Assembly: GCA_029931535.1 (NCBI GenBank)
Contig: JAQPZY010001176.1
Location: 984,001-1,048,000 of the forward strand
Direction of reading: 5' to 3'
Source: Margaritifera margaritifera
Taxonomy: Eukaryota > Mollusca > Bivalvia > Unionida > Margaritiferidae
Length of the DNA stretch: 64,000 nucleotides
The translations under genes were made by a program, and so were the position numbers. Below, one piece after another: positions 1-12,462 of the stretch. Each line of letters begins with the position of its first letter. Position 1 is the stretch's first letter. The notes below the pieces were generated by a model. The model ran no database searches. It was not told the origin of the DNA and saw only the letters and a list, made by a program, of their open reading frames with translations.

Positions 1-540
1 TGGCTTGTGTGCATGATAACACAAACAAATATGAATGGATTTTTGTATAAAACCAAGTTTGTGGGTGTATCTAAAGAATTCCTTGAATGATACCAGTTCA
101 ATAATGTGTTTGTTTTCTCCCAAAATAATAATTATAGAATTAACCAAACTTACCATGCAGGTATATCTTGACATTGTTTGAGACAATTAAGTTCAGTAAT
201 CTTATGTCAAAGATGTTAGATTCAGAGGCAAAGGTCATTTACTGGACATGTAAGAAAATATGTTTGTTACCAAATGTGGTATGTTGGAATTTTCACAAAT
301 ATCAGAGATGATTTCAATACTCAGCAGTTAAAAAGATTAAAAGAACAGAAGAAACTGAATTCTCATGGATTCCAAAAATTCTTTTTGGTCAGTAGAGTGT
401 CAGTCCTTTGAGGGTCTCTTGTTTTTATTATTATTTTAAGTTTTATTATAGAAAAATGAGGAAAATTAAAAGCAGAACTTGAAATGAATGTGTCAGTGAT
501 AAATATTAAAATCAACATGATTAAAAATGCTTGAATGATA
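1..540. other. Intronic sequence, nothing recognised
   Basis: AT-rich, with no coding signal or element that I can identify. Assumed intron of ADGRV1, because the exon at 3362 requires an upstream exon. Confidence 0.5.
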
Positions 541-1590
541 CATAGTATGAATTGCCACACTTAGAGTGGTGTACTAAAGTTACTACATCACTTTTTCATA
601 ATAATATGAATTGCCACACTTAGAGTGGTGCACTGTAGTTATCAGATCACTTTTACTTCATAGTATGAATTGAAACACTTAGAGTGGTGTACAATAGTTA
701 CAGCATCACTTTTTCATAAAAGTATAAATTGCCACACTTAGAGTGGTGTACTATAGTTAGCACATCACTTTTACATAAAGGTATGAATCACCACACTTAG
801 AGTGGTGTACTATAGTTACAAATCACTTTTACATAATAGTATGATTTGCCACAGAGTGGTGTACCATAGTTACCACATCAATTTTACATAATAGTATAAA
901 TTGTCATACTTAGAGTGGTGCACTATAGTTACCCCATCACTTTTATATATTAGCCCAAATTGCCACACTTAGAGTGGTGTACTATAGTTACCACCTCACT
1001 TTTACATAATAGTATGAATTGCCATACTTAGAGTGGTGTACTGTAGTTACCCAATCACTTTTACACAATAGTATGAATTGCCTCACTTAGAGTGGTGTAC
1101 CATAGTTACCCCATCACTTTTACACAATAGTATGAATTGCCACACTTAGAGTGGTGTACCATAGTTACCACATCAATTTTACATAATAGTATAAATTGCC
1201 ATACTTAGAGTTCTGCACTATAGTTACCCCATCACTTTTATATATTAGCCTGAATTGCCACTTAGAGTGGTGTACTATAGTTACCACCTCACTTTTACAT
1301 AATAGTATGAATTGCCACACTTAGATTGGTGTACTATAGTTACCCCATCACTTTTACACAATAGTATGAATTGCCACACTTAGAGTGGTGTACCATAGTT
1401 ACCACATCAATTTTACACAATAGTATGAATTGCCACACTTAGAGTGGTGTACCATAGTTACCACATCAATTTTACACAATAGTATGAATTGCCACACTTA
1501 GAGCGGTGTACCACATCAATTTTACACAATAGTATGAATTGCCACACTTAGAGTGGTGTACCATAGTTATCACATCACTTTTACATGATA
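541..1590. repeat. Minisatellite, ~60-bp unit
   Basis: About 17 imperfect head-to-tail copies of a unit built around GAATTGCCACACTTAGAGTG followed by 'GTGTACTATAGTTACC' and 'CATCACTTTTACATAATAGT'. Some copies have small internal deletions (for example near 850 and 1500). It lies in the upstream intron. Confidence 0.9.
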
Positions 1591-1767
1591 CATACTGTAT
1601 TGTATACATCAGTATCATGAGCTTCAGAAATAAAATCAGCATTGGTATAACAAAATTGATTGGTGATCAAATTATTGTGATAAATTCTAATTTTCAAAAG
1701 TTTATTACAAAAATTAGCATGCATGTATGTGCATAGTACTAATAAAATTTGTCCCTTCTCTGACATC

Positions 1768-1922
1768 ACTGCATTATGTAAATGGATAGCTCATTAATGT
1801 TTGTGTGACTTGAGTGACTGCATGATGTAAATGGACAGCTCATTAATGTTTGGGTGACTTGAGTGACTGCATCATGTAAATGGACAGCTCATTAATGTTT
1901 GGGTGACTTAAGTGACTGCATG
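1768..1922. repeat. Short tandem repeat, ~49-bp unit, 3 copies
   Basis: Three copies of a unit containing ATGTAAATGGACAGCTCATT followed by 'AATGTTTGGGTGACTTGAGTG'-like sequence. A further partial copy starts at 1912. Confidence 0.8.
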
Positions 1923-2449
1923 AAACTAAAAACAGCTATTTACACTTTTACAACAGATTCAGCTATTTACACATTTACAGCAGATTCAGCTGTAAGTTGG
2001 CATGAGAGGGGTTTATAAACACATATCTACATTTAATATAACCTAAGACATGAAAATATTTAAAACTTTGCAAGAAGCCCTTTGATAAAACTTTAGATTT
2101 TTAATTTGACAGTGTCTTGCTTATTTAGTCATACCCACTGCCTCAGGATCAAGGTCACAATGAGGGTTAATGTGAGTCTGTGGCCACTTTCTTTACCCAG
2201 GCTTTCACTTTTAACCCTTAAAGATATTTTGATGAAACTTTACCCAGGTCCACACCTTATCATCCAATAGTCAAGTCCCTAGTTCAAAGGTGAAGGTCAT
2301 TAGTAGGGAAAATGTTACAAGACAGTCATATCCAGTGTCGTTTTGTAGTAATCTGTTTATTTTTGTAGTACTCTGTTTATTTTTGCACTTGCTAATTTTG
2401 AGTTCTCACACATTACATGATTGAACCTCAGATATCCACCTAAAGCATG

Positions 2450-3130
2450 AAACAGAGATTTTGTAATCCTGAACTAATTGTACCAAAATGGAAAAAAAGA
2501 TTTTGTAATCCGGAACCAATTGTACCAAAATGGAAAAAAGATTTTGTGATCCTGAACTAATTGTACCAAAATGGAAACAAAGATTTTGTAATCCTGAACT
2601 AATTGTACCAAAATGGAAAAAAAGATTTTGTGATCCTGAACTAATTGTACCAAAATGGAAAAAAAGATTTTGTGATCCTGAACTAATTGTACCAAAATGG
2701 AAAAAAGATTTTGTGATCCTGAACTAATTGTACCAAAATGGAAAAAAAGATTTTGTATTCCTGAACTAATTGTACCAAAATAAAAAAGATTTTGTAATCC
2801 TGAACTAATTGTACCAAAATGACAAACTGAGATTTTGTAATCCTGAACTAATTGTACCAAAATGGAAAAAAATATTTTGTAATCCTGAACTAATTGTACC
2901 AAAATGGAAAAAAAGATTTTGTAATCCTGAACTAATTGTACCAAAATGACAAACTGAGATTTTGTAATCCTGAACTAATTATACCAAAATGGAAAAAAAT
3001 ATTTTGTAATCCTGAACTAATTGTACCAAAATGGAAAAAAAGATTTTGTAATCCTGAACTAATTGTACCAAAATGAAAAACAGAGATTTTGTAATCCTGA
3101 ACTTATTGTACCAAAATGGAAAAAAAGATA
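2450..3130. repeat. Minisatellite, ~41-42-bp unit
   Basis: About 17 copies of a unit containing GTAATCCTGAACTAATTGTA and then CCAAAATGGAAAAAAAGATT. The unit is mostly 42 bp, so long frames open on both strands without any coding meaning. It lies roughly 230 bp upstream of the exon at 3362. Confidence 0.9.
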
Positions 3131-3361
3131 TTGTAATACAACTTGTTCAGTTCCTCTTCACAAAGGCAAATAACTGATTAAAAAACATAATAGAAATGCA
3201 TTGAATGTATAGTTATTCCTAAAAGCAGTCCTATGATAAGGTACTGTCTATCTAGCACTCTGTATTAAGACGCAATGTTTTAAGTGATCTGGTCAGGTTT
3301 CTTTGTCTTCATAGAAATTTGCTGGTATGGAAATTTTTATTACCTGTATCTAATATTTCAG

Positions 3362-3606
3362 CCTCAGTGACAATTCTTGCCAATGATGTATCTGGTGGCA
3401 TAGTCAGACTGGAAAGTGATGCAGTCCTGACCCTAGAGGAGCTAGGGGGAGACAGTTCTAACATGTCCAGTGTGAACATAGTGGTCATGAGGGGCCCGGG
3501 AATATATGGATTGTTAAATGTTCCATTTGAGATCATTCCTGAACTTGCAGAGAACCGGAATGACATCTCACCCATGCAGGGATCAGTCACATTTAAGGAC
3601 AGACAG
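3362..3606 (+). CDS. ADGRV1: ADGRV1 exon A: Calx-beta domain, first part
   Basis: Internal coding exon of 245 bases. The acceptor AG is at 3360-3361 after a pyrimidine-rich tract and the donor is GTAGGT at 3607. The first two bases complete a split codon, so an upstream exon ends in phase 1; the exon itself ends in phase 0. It opens with SVTILANDVSGGIV, the 'I..nD..G' linker between consecutive Calx-beta repeats, then VNIVVMRGPGIYG, the central strand of the domain, and closes at GSVTFKDRQ, just before the usual exon break. Calx-beta domains are Ca2+-binding beta sandwiches; in ADGRV1 dozens of them form the long extracellular stalk (family knowledge). The strength here is the perfect phase fit with the next exon. 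Confidence 0.88.
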
Positions 3607-4525
3607 GTAGGTAAAGTAAACTCTAGATCTGAGATGTTATATATTATGCAGCCCCATTTATCTCTCATTCATAGGTTGTACATGTGTGCTTATCATGAAA
3701 TAATGCATTTTCAGTCCAGTAAAAAAATATTACTTTGAACCTACATTTATTTAGAGCTACTAAATTTTCAGTTTCTCAGTGTCAAACTGTTTTGCATCTA
3801 TAATTTTTTGTGGATCCATTGCAACTCATTACTACTTGTACCTTGAATATTTTAAGAATAAACTATTTTGCAGCTTTAATTTTGAGTATAGGATCCTATC
3901 ACAAACTCTGCAAAAATAAATAGCACAAAGAACCAAATACATTTATCATGCTGAAGTGGACTAGATTCAGTTTACATGTTTGTTGTATGAGTTTCTTTAA
4001 ATCATAATCACATGAAAAGAAAAGTTGTCAGTCATCTTGTGTTTGGAGAGTCATAGAATATGAAAGTCTCTTTTGATATGTTAGGTCTTTCATGTCATTC
4101 AGCAATTACATTTAATGATAAGTTTGATTTACCTACATTAATATTTATAAATAGAAATTATCGATAGGTTTGATATGTTTTTCTTTTCAGTGTTAGTGGT
4201 GACAGATTCATACATGTGACAGAACTAGGATTTCAAACCAGTAGATTTGCAAATTTTGATCAGTGGATTGGCCTCTAAACCAGTAGATTTTTTATTGGCA
4301 TAAATTTTACGTTTCAAGGGGATGGAAAACAAAACCAGTGCTTTCTTGTGCCATAATATGTATTCTCTTCATACTATAATAAATTGGCAAGTTTGAACAT
4401 GAATCAGATTCAGATTCTGATGGAAAATGTTACAATAATAATTACTTATTATGAGTCAATATAAGGTCGAATAATGAAAAAGGAAGAGTTGTTTATCGGA
4501 TAGTTCACTGCAAAGATTTTTTTAA
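3607..4525. other. Intronic sequence, nothing clear
   Basis: AT-rich intron. The stretch near 4208-4228 (TCATACATGTGACAGAAC) recurs near 32911, and in both places it lies downstream of a hAT-like transposase remnant, so it may be part of that element. Confidence 0.4.
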
Positions 4526-4529
4526 TATA

Positions 4530-5290
4530 AAATCCAATAGCATTTTCAGTTTCCTTCACAAGATCACTGTCTGGTGACCACTGATGACATTCATTGTGAT
4601 TATTAAGCTTCAAACTTAACAGGCTTTCAATAGTTCTCTGGTCATAGTTCTCTTGTCCAGATTTCCCCTTGAATCTCTTTGTATTTTGTGAAGAAAGAAG
4701 AATGTCCTCTCTGTATCGGCATTAGAATGTTGTAATGACAAGACAAACACACTCAGCCTGCAAAGAAGTTCTAACTTCAGTTTTTCTTGTTGCTGGGTTT
4801 GTAAGGTTGCTGATTACTCTCCAATATTCATCCAAGTTATCTTCACCGCGAGGAGGAAGTTCCTAATTTGGACTGAAGATGTATTCCTGAGCCTCATTCT
4901 CAAGGGTTTCTTTCTCTTCATGGCTCAGAACCAAAAATCTGTTGGCAAGTTTCACCACTGTAAATAACAAGAATAAAGATTGATTTAGACTTGAAATACA
5001 AATTTAAAAAAAAAATTCATGAGGAATTTATGCTTTTATGAATAATTTTTCCAAACTTTAAAATTAATTATCTTGTAATATATTTTATCTAGGGCTTGAT
5101 CTAAATTTATGTGCATGAAAACTTCAAATAGTTTATGAAATACAAAAGATGCATACCTTGAAACACACAATGCAAACTCTGGACCTTTGCTGCTCACCTG
5201 CACAAACTTAAACTCTGATATCCAAGCACTGTTGAACTTATAATATTTCTGAGCATTGGGAGAAAGCACACATTTAGAATTGAACAAAAT
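4530..5290 (-). pseudogene. hAT-like transposase remnant
   Basis: Read on the minus strand, 5290-5036 gives SKCVLSPNAQKYYKFNSAWI and SEFKFVQVSSKGPEFALC, resembling the N-terminal zinc-finger region of hAT-like transposases widespread in invertebrates. Further on (about 4750-4660) one frame gives NADTERTFFFLHKIQRDSRG, the characteristic 'SNADxER.FS..rkIq' motif of the hAT C-terminal dimerisation domain. Most of the catalytic core is deleted, and stops and frameshifts break the rest. Recognition is by family motif only. Confidence 0.5.
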
Positions 5291-6005
5291 ATGTAAGAGC
5301 TGTCCTCATAAAACATCTGGAACAATACAATACCAATTAAACAGGACAAAAATCAAAATACTTACTCTGGTGTGTCGGCCGATTTATGGTCGGTCTCTTC
5401 ATTTTATCTCCCCTCCGCCAAGGATCAGCCGATTTTTATCAAAGGCTCAGAAGACATCATGGACCACCTTTGATCCCTTTATTACTCATAACACCTCAAA
5501 AAACATCCTGCATTTGGCCTAAACTTCTCAAATTCCAACAATAAGGTAAATCAATTAGCAGCTTGCTGTGTACACATGTCAGCTGTTCTTTAACAATTCT
5601 AATCCTATTACTCTGCAATGCATCATCGCACTGGTTGTGGTACTGGTATAACATTTCCGGTCCCCAGTAGACTGGTTCTGGCTGGTTTCTCTAATGTGTT
5701 GACAGAACGCGTAAGAATACCATGTTTGGGTATTTTTATTAAAAAAAATTAAAAATTTCTGTAATTTTCAAAAGCGGTAGATTTTAACTACTAAACGGTA
5801 TGTGCGGTAGATGGCCTTTAAAACGGTATTTTTGGCCTACCGCCGATAGAATCACATGTATGCAGATTATGTAAGCATACTAGCAAAGACTTTTTTTTAA
5901 CACTGTCAGCATGCTGAATGAAACATGCTTTAATTAGATTTAGTGGTTTTGTGAAATAATTCTCCTGTGTCATGGTTTTGGTTTTGGATGATTCATTCTA
6001 AATAA
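5291..6005. other. Intronic sequence, nothing clear
   Basis: No coding signal. The segment 5770-5850 has several GGTA/TACCG motifs (GCGGTAGAT, AACGGTA, CCTACCGCC) that may be part of a dead DNA element, but I could not find matching ends. Confidence 0.3.
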
Positions 6006-6009
6006 AGAA

Positions 6010-6958
6010 TTTGAAGTAGCAACAACCATTCTGACAGTGTTGAGTTCTACACATACAAGCATGCACACTCACACACACAAATGTATCATTGAGCAACAAC
6101 CATTCTGTTGAGTTCTACACATACAAGCATGCACACTCACACACACTAATGTATCATAGAGCAACAACCATTCTGTAGAGTTCTACACATACAAGCATGC
6201 ACACTCACACTAATGTATCACAGAGCAACAACCATTCTGTTGAGTTATACACATACAAGAATGCACACTCACACAAACAAATGTATCATAGAGCAACAAC
6301 CATTCTGTTGAGTTATACACATACAAGCATGCACACTCTCACACACAAATGTATCATAGAGCAACAACCATTCTGTTGAGTTCTACACGTACGAGCATGC
6401 ACACTCACACACACAAATGTATCATAGAGCAACAACCATTCTGTTGAGTTCTACACATACAAGCATGCACACTCTCACACACAAATGTATCATAGAGCAA
6501 CAACCATTCTGTTGAGTTCTACACATACAAGCATGCACACTCTCACACACAAATGTATCATAGAGCAACAACCATTCTGTTGAGTTCTACACATACAAGC
6601 ATGCACACTCTCACACACAAACGTATCATAGAGCAACAACCATTCTATTGAGTTCTACATGTACGAGCATGCATACTCTCACACACAAATGTATTAGAGA
6701 AGCAACAACCATTCTGTAGAGTTCTACACATACAAGTATGCACACTCACACAAGTGTATCATAGAGCAACAACCATTCTGTTGAGTTCTACACATACAAG
6801 CATGCACACTCTCACACACAAATGTATCATAGAGCAACAACCATTCTGTAGAGTTCTACACATACAAGCATGCACACTCACACAAGTGTATCATAGAGCA
6901 ACAACCATTCTGTTGAGTTATACACATACAAACATGCACACTCTCACACAAGTGTTAA
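6010..6958. repeat. Minisatellite, ~68-bp unit
   Basis: About 13-14 copies of a unit containing GCAACAACCATTCTGTTGAG, then TTCTACACATACAAGCATGC and a variable (CA)n segment of ACTCACACACAC type ending ATGTATCATA. The (CA)n part changes length between copies, which explains the loose period. It ends about 110 bp before exon B. Confidence 0.88.
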
Positions 6959-7070
6959 GAATATGGTAATCTGAATATGGGTGTACAGATAACCTATATG
7001 AAGTAATTTAAATCCTTGTGTACATCATGAACATTTAGTTGGAGGGCTAATAAAATCTTTTTCTTTTCAG

Positions 7071-7255
7071 ACCATTGCTACATTGACCCTGCAGGTACTG
7101 GGTGATACCATCCCTGAAGATGCTGAGAGGTTTACTCTGAGACTGTTGGACCCAGTTGCCAGTGCCAAATTGGGAACTCCTGTACAGAGGATTCTTGTAA
7201 TTGCCCCCAATGACTCTCCAAATGGACTGATCAGTCTGTATGCTGCTGGGACCAG
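7071..7255 (+). CDS. ADGRV1: ADGRV1 exon B: Calx-beta second half and start of next
   Basis: Exon of 185 bases after the acceptor TTCTTTTCAG, entered in phase 0. It encodes TIATLTLQVLGDTIPEDAER, the D-x-x-x-E-x-x-E acidic loop typical of Calx-beta, then the linker VIAPNDSPNGLISLYAAGTR. It ends with two bases of an arginine codon (AG|G), completed by the exon at 20404. The donor is GTATGT, followed by a short TG/TA microsatellite. The following intron carries several decayed copies of this exon's 3' end (7400-7945), and is the largest in the window (13.1 kb). Confidence 0.88.
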
Positions 7256-7399
7256 GTATGTATATGTGTGTGTGTGTATATATATATTTGAATAGAATAT
7301 TCCTGAATAGAGAATTCCATCAATGAACCTGGTGAGTCCTTATAAATTGAATTTTCAGTCCGTATTCTTCTTGGACTTGATAGATTTTTCCAGCTCGGG

Positions 7400-7945
7400 A
7401 AACTCACAGTGAGGGCCCTTATGATTGCTCCTGATAATTCCCATGATCAGTCGTTACACTGATTGGACTTTTAAACATTCCCAACTGGGGACATACAAAC
7501 TGAGGACTCTTATCATTGTCCTTCTGTTTCTCCTAAGGCCTGATAAAAATCCATTTGATGCATGGACTTGATAAACATTCTCATCTGAGACATACAAACT
7601 GAGGACCCTTATTGTAGCCCCTAACTAGTTCCTTAATAAACTTAATACTCTGTATTTTGCTGTGACCAGGTAAACATTCTCAACTGGGGGTACCTTCATG
7701 AAAGACTTTTCTTTCTGCACTATTGATGTCCCTAATGGACTGATCAGTCTTTACTCTGCCAGATTTGAGTAAATATTCCCATCATGGGGCACCACACTAA
7801 GGACCCCTATCATTGCTTCTGATGACTCCAGGTTTGTATGTTGCTTAGACATGGTAAATGTCCATCACTGGGAAAACATACACAGAGGACTTCTGTCATT
7901 AGCCCAGTGCACTGTACTAAGACCTGTCATGAGGACCAGAGTAAA
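7400..7945. repeat. Decayed tandem copies of the exon B 3' end
   Basis: About six degenerate units of roughly 80-100 bp begin near 7410, 7502, 7593, 7700, 7798 and 7875 with a 'GAGGACCCTTATCATTGC'-like motif, and resemble 7185-7260 (end of exon B plus donor). The clearest is 7735-7785: CTAATGGACTGATCAGTCT matches AAATGGACTGATCAGTCTGT in the exon. At 7660-7676 'TGTGACCAGGTAAA' mimics the exon end and donor 'TGGGACCAGGTATG'. Inferred to be old tandem duplications of the exon-intron boundary. Confidence 0.5.
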
Positions 7946-8112
7946 TGTTGTTACTGTTATTGATAGTGTTTTGGGTGTGTGGTCCCTCATTTGCACAAAG
8001 TACCATATATTGTGTTGATGTGCCATTAATCTTTCTTTTTTTGTTGTTGGTCAATTTCCTTGACAGACCTTTAGTTGGATGTATAGCTCATATTCCAAGG
8101 GTAACATTTACA

Positions 8113-8285
8113 GGATAACAGCCCTGTATTTGAGGATTTGAGGACATTAATGGTGGTTTTACCAGCACAAATTGAGTTTTACTATCAGTAGTACATCACA
8201 AAGCTGGTAAAATGGATATTTTTGTCATTAAAAACCACCATTCATATCCTCAGATCCTCAAATGCAAGGCTGGTATCCACATACT
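8113..8285. mobile_element. Foldback element (palindrome)
   Basis: Arms of about 45 bases: GGATAACAGCCCTGTATTTG / AGGATTTGAGGACATTAATG on the left, and their imperfect reverse complement on the right (CATATCCTCAGATCCTCAAA / TGCAAGGCTGGTATCC). The spacer is about 70 bases. It looks like a small non-autonomous foldback or MITE. Confidence 0.55.
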
Positions 8286-8835
8286 AACACACTTTGGACA
8301 AAAATGTAACTCTCTGTGGCATTAGATCACGGAGAGAGTCATGATGTCACAATGGCATCATAGTTTCAGACAGAATATAATAATAGATTTTACTGCTGCA
8401 AATTTTTTTGTTTGACAACTTCAAACGTGTTAGAATACATTTTATTTTACTCAATTCCTTCTTTGATATAAACCCTTGTCTCATTGAATTCCCTTCCAAA
8501 ACCAATTTTAAATTAATATGATTAATATGACAAGAGTGTTATTTTAAGCCACCAGTAATAACCTTTTAAAACTGTTATTTTAGCTCCAAAGTCCACCCAC
8601 ACCATCCAGTTCACCTTGTTTAGTTTTTGTGAAATCCTAGTGTTTTTGTCTAACAACAGTATTGATGAGGAGATGTTATAAAAGAGATTCATATTATCAA
8701 GATTGTAAATATACACTATGTTCAGGTGGTCTTTTGTTTTTTATTGTGTCAGTATTTTTTATTTTCCCTTGCCATTGAAGTTAGGAGGAGATGTTGTGTT
8801 TTGCCTGTTTGTGTGTTCCTTCATATGTTCGTTGA
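8286..8835. other. Intronic sequence, nothing recognised
   Basis: AT-rich, with no coding or repeat signal that I can support. Confidence 0.4.
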
Positions 8836-8837
8836 TG

Positions 8838-10370
8838 GGTTAATTCTTTTGTTATGCCCTGTTTCTTGGATCCTGTTTCACCTTCACTCATGAGAATTAG
8901 TATGTGATGCATCTCAGGAAGAGTAACTTAGTCGTATAAGAACTAAGTCACTGTGACCTAATTATTATGCTTGATTAACTTTTGATATTCCAACTGTTCA
9001 TTATGTACACAATATCTTGGATCCTGTTTCACCTATGCTTATGAAAATTGGTATGTGGGTGCATCTCAACAAGGGTAACTAGACCAAACCCAAACTAGGT
9101 CAATGTGACCTAATTTTCATACTTGAGTTACTTTTCTATTTTCAGTCATTCATTCACTATGCCCTCAATATCTTGGACCCCTGCTTCACCTTTGAGAAAT
9201 TGGTTCGTGAAAGCATCATAAGGGAAGTAACTCAACCATACCAAAACTGTGTCTCTGAAACCTGTTTTACATGCATGAGTAACTTTTGTAGTTTCAGCTA
9301 TTCATTCATAATTCTCAATATCTTGGACCCATTTACCTACACCCATGAAAATTGGTACGTGGATGAATCTCAGGATCAATGATTTGGTCATACCAAAAGT
9401 AAGTCACTTAACTTATTTTCATGCTTGAGTGATTTTTGTATTTTCAGCTATCTGTCCATTCATGCCCTCAATATCTTTGATCCTATTTTGCGTACACTGG
9501 TTTAAATTGAGATATGGATGCATCTCATGAAGAGCAACTCAGCAGTACAAAAATTGGATAACTGACCCAATTTCTATGCTTGATTGACTTTTTGCATTTT
9601 TAGCTATCCATTCATTAGACACTTAATATCTTGGACCCTATTTCTCATATATTCAGAAGAATAAAAAATGGTGTGTGGATACATCTTAAAGTATGTAAAC
9701 CAACCATACCATAAATAGGTCACTGTGACTTAATTTTCACACTTAAGAGACTTTTGTATTTTTAACCATTCATTTGTTACACCCTTCATATCTTAGGCCC
9801 TGTTTCATGTACTTTGGTATGTGGATGCATTTCAAGGTGAGTAACCAAACCATATCAAAGCTAGGACATTATGCTTGAGTGACTTTTGGACTTTCAGCCA
9901 TTCCTTTCTTATATCATCAATATCTTGGACCCTGTGTAACCTACACTTATGAAAATTGGCATATAGATGCATGTAAAGGAGTGGAACAGAACCATATCAA
10001 AGTAGATCTCAGTGACCTAATTTTTACACTTGAGTTGATTGTTGTATTTTCATTTATTAATGTGTTATACCCTCAGTATCATGGACCCTGTTCCACCTAC
10101 ACATGAAAATTGATATGTGGAAGCATCTAAACAAGAGTAATACAGCCATTCAAAAACTAGGTTATTAAGACCTAAATTTTCATGCTTGAGTGACTTGTGT
10201 ACTTTCAGCCAGTCTTGTGTTACACCCTTCATATATTGGACCCATTTTACCCACACTCATGAACATTGGATATGTTGAAGCATCTCAACTATGCCAAAAC
10301 TAGGTCACTGTGACCTATTGTTCATGCTTGAGTGACTTTTTTTCCTTTGTCCATTTGTTTGTAATATTCT
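8838..10370. repeat. Degenerate tandem repeat, ~150-bp unit
   Basis: About ten diverged copies marked by TATCTTGGACCCTGTTTCAC at 8866, 9009, 9168, 9320, 9470, 9625, 9787, 9920, 10077 and 10228 (approximate). Each copy also contains 'CATGAAAATTGGTATGTGGATGCATCTCA' and 'TAGGTCACTGTGACCTAATTTTCATGCTTGAGTGACTTTT'-type segments, quoted here only as landmarks. Divergence is high, so this array is old. Confidence 0.75.
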
Positions 10371-10980
10371 CTGTATCTTTAAACCTATTACATCTGGACT
10401 AATTAGGCATCTTAATGAGTAATACATCAGAGTTTTGGGGGATGCTGGGATTCGAGTATATGTATGGAAATTTTTCACTTTAGATGCATTAAAACTGCAG
10501 TATGAAAATCTGTCAGATGCATAAAGTGTTTGGCCAGAATGCCATATTTGTGTCAAATTATCAGCAGTGAGGATTTTCACACAGTTGAGTGAGATCCAAT
10601 AAGATCTACGGTAAAAAAAATCAACAGTAATTGATACACATCATCTATAGCCCAAGAGCTTAGTACACCCACCCATCATCTGTATCCCAAGGGCTTAGTA
10701 TGTACATATGGGATTAATCCCTGTGTTCATCACCTCTTGGCCACATCAAAGTATACAGGTCACAGTAGGTGTGCCTCCCTTAGATGTGCGAATAAGCAGA
10801 ATATAGATAATTGAGATAATTACAATGCCTTCTGATGCACAGGTGCATTAATTTATGTTGTTTGTGTCTAGTTCTTTTATCTCCTGTGACTGGTTTTAAA
10901 ATGGTTGTTTATTAGATAATTAGGAGATTTGGTTGGCAAACCTATAGAAAATATGTCCATAGAACAAAATTGTGAGGTGG
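10371..10980. other. Intronic sequence between repeat and DIRS
   Basis: No coding signal. A short imperfect duplication, 'CCCAAGAGCTTAGTA' / 'CCCAAGGGCTTAGTA', is seen at 10650-10700. Confidence 0.3.
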
Positions 10981-12199
10981 AGCAGCACCCTCTCTAAAGC
11001 CTTAGCAAAGTGTTGACAACAACTAGATGAAACCACCCTGGAAAGCGAGAGAATTGATCTGACTTGAAGAGTTCTGAGGAGGGCTCCTCCATCTGATCAG
11101 AGTTGCCTAACCAGTCATTGACCAGTTGCCAGTCTTAAAGTACCTGTCACTGGTCATTAGAGCCCCATCGGTATGGGGACAGAGATCAGGTTGATACCCC
11201 CCCCCCCCCCAATCACTACACTACCATTCAGTCATGCAGGGGACAGGAAGTCAGCATGTACGCATCACACTAGAGAAGGTTATCGAGTTGGCATCCCTTT
11301 CCTCCCCATGATCCCTCTTAACACCTACAGGATGTAGGGGCATCAATTACTAGGAAGTGAATTGCCCTTCCCATTTATGGCACCATGGATGACCAGGCTT
11401 TGGCCTCCTAGCAGTACTGATGTGGCGGGTCATGGATCCACATTATCTGCTTGTGTGGAGTCAAAGAGAAAGTAGGGGGAGAAAGTCTTCTTCCTCCAGA
11501 TAATTGAGGATGGTCAGGACGCATTCTCAGCCTTCTGCCAAGTCTGCTGCTAAGGGCACAGTCCCATTAAACAGCATGAGGAGTTACAGGACGTGGCTAC
11601 CCCTAAGTCCTCTCCTCAACAGCAACATATGGGTTTGGAAAGTCCTGCCTTCAAAAGGCCATAGCAGGATGAGGATATCCTCTCAGTCCTAGTGGACACG
11701 AGTGAGTTTGCAGAAGAAGAGGCTGAGACAGTGCTTCCTCCTCCTCCCTTCAGGTCCCCTGTCTCCTCCCAACTGTTGACTCATGCAGCGGAGGATGAAG
11801 AGATCTGGTCTTTAAAATACTGATTTCTTCCTCCAAATTTGTGTCCCAAGTCCTCAGGCTCAGAGGACAAGAACATCCTCTCCAGTTTGGAAATACTTTT
11901 GGGGGCTGCATCACACCCAGAAAATTTGCTCCCCCATTGGACTATAGTGAGGGAGCTCTCTTTGCTTAGCAACTTAAGAGGTGTTCTGTTCCCACCTCTG
12001 GACTGAGATGTTTGGTCTCTGTGGTTAGCTGCCAAGTGCACTCCCCGGCCAGGCCCCTTAAGCATCCCCCTTGGATGCGGGGGAGTCACAAGTGGGAATT
12101 TCAACAGGGACCTGGGCTCACCTTCCAGTTCAAATGCTGGAAGCACTGGAACTGAGGGCTAGATCACTTGTCACCATAGCATAGCATGCCAACCTCTTT

Positions 12200-12462
12200 T
12201 TTCAACAGCCTCCTTAAGTCTTCTGAAGTAGGAATATCTGTCTTCAGCCACTATACAGCGCTTGCTAGAGGCAGTTGCCAAAACCACACAGTACACCTTG
12301 TCAACATCCATGGCGCTGTCAGCGCACTGGCTCAACCTCTGCAAGGATGCTGCCCTGGACACTCCAGAAGTCTTACTGGCCACACACATCTGCTCCTGGC
12401 CCATCAAAACCAGCCAGGAAGCATGTTCATCCTTATAACCCCTCTAAGGATTCAGTGAAGTT
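12200..12462 (+). pseudogene. DIRS Gag-like remnant
   Basis: The frame starting at CTTGCTAGAG GCAGTTGCC (about 12263) gives LLEAVAKTTQYTLSTSMALS, then AHWLNLCKDAALDTPEVLL, a pattern seen in DIRS Gag proteins. It stops at TAA near 12438. Upstream the frame is lost. Recognition is from family pattern only. Confidence 0.5.

Noticed and set aside
2474..2944. 156-codon reverse frame (LVQLVQDYKIFFSI repeats)
   Set aside because: Product of the 42-bp minisatellite, broken where the unit length changes.
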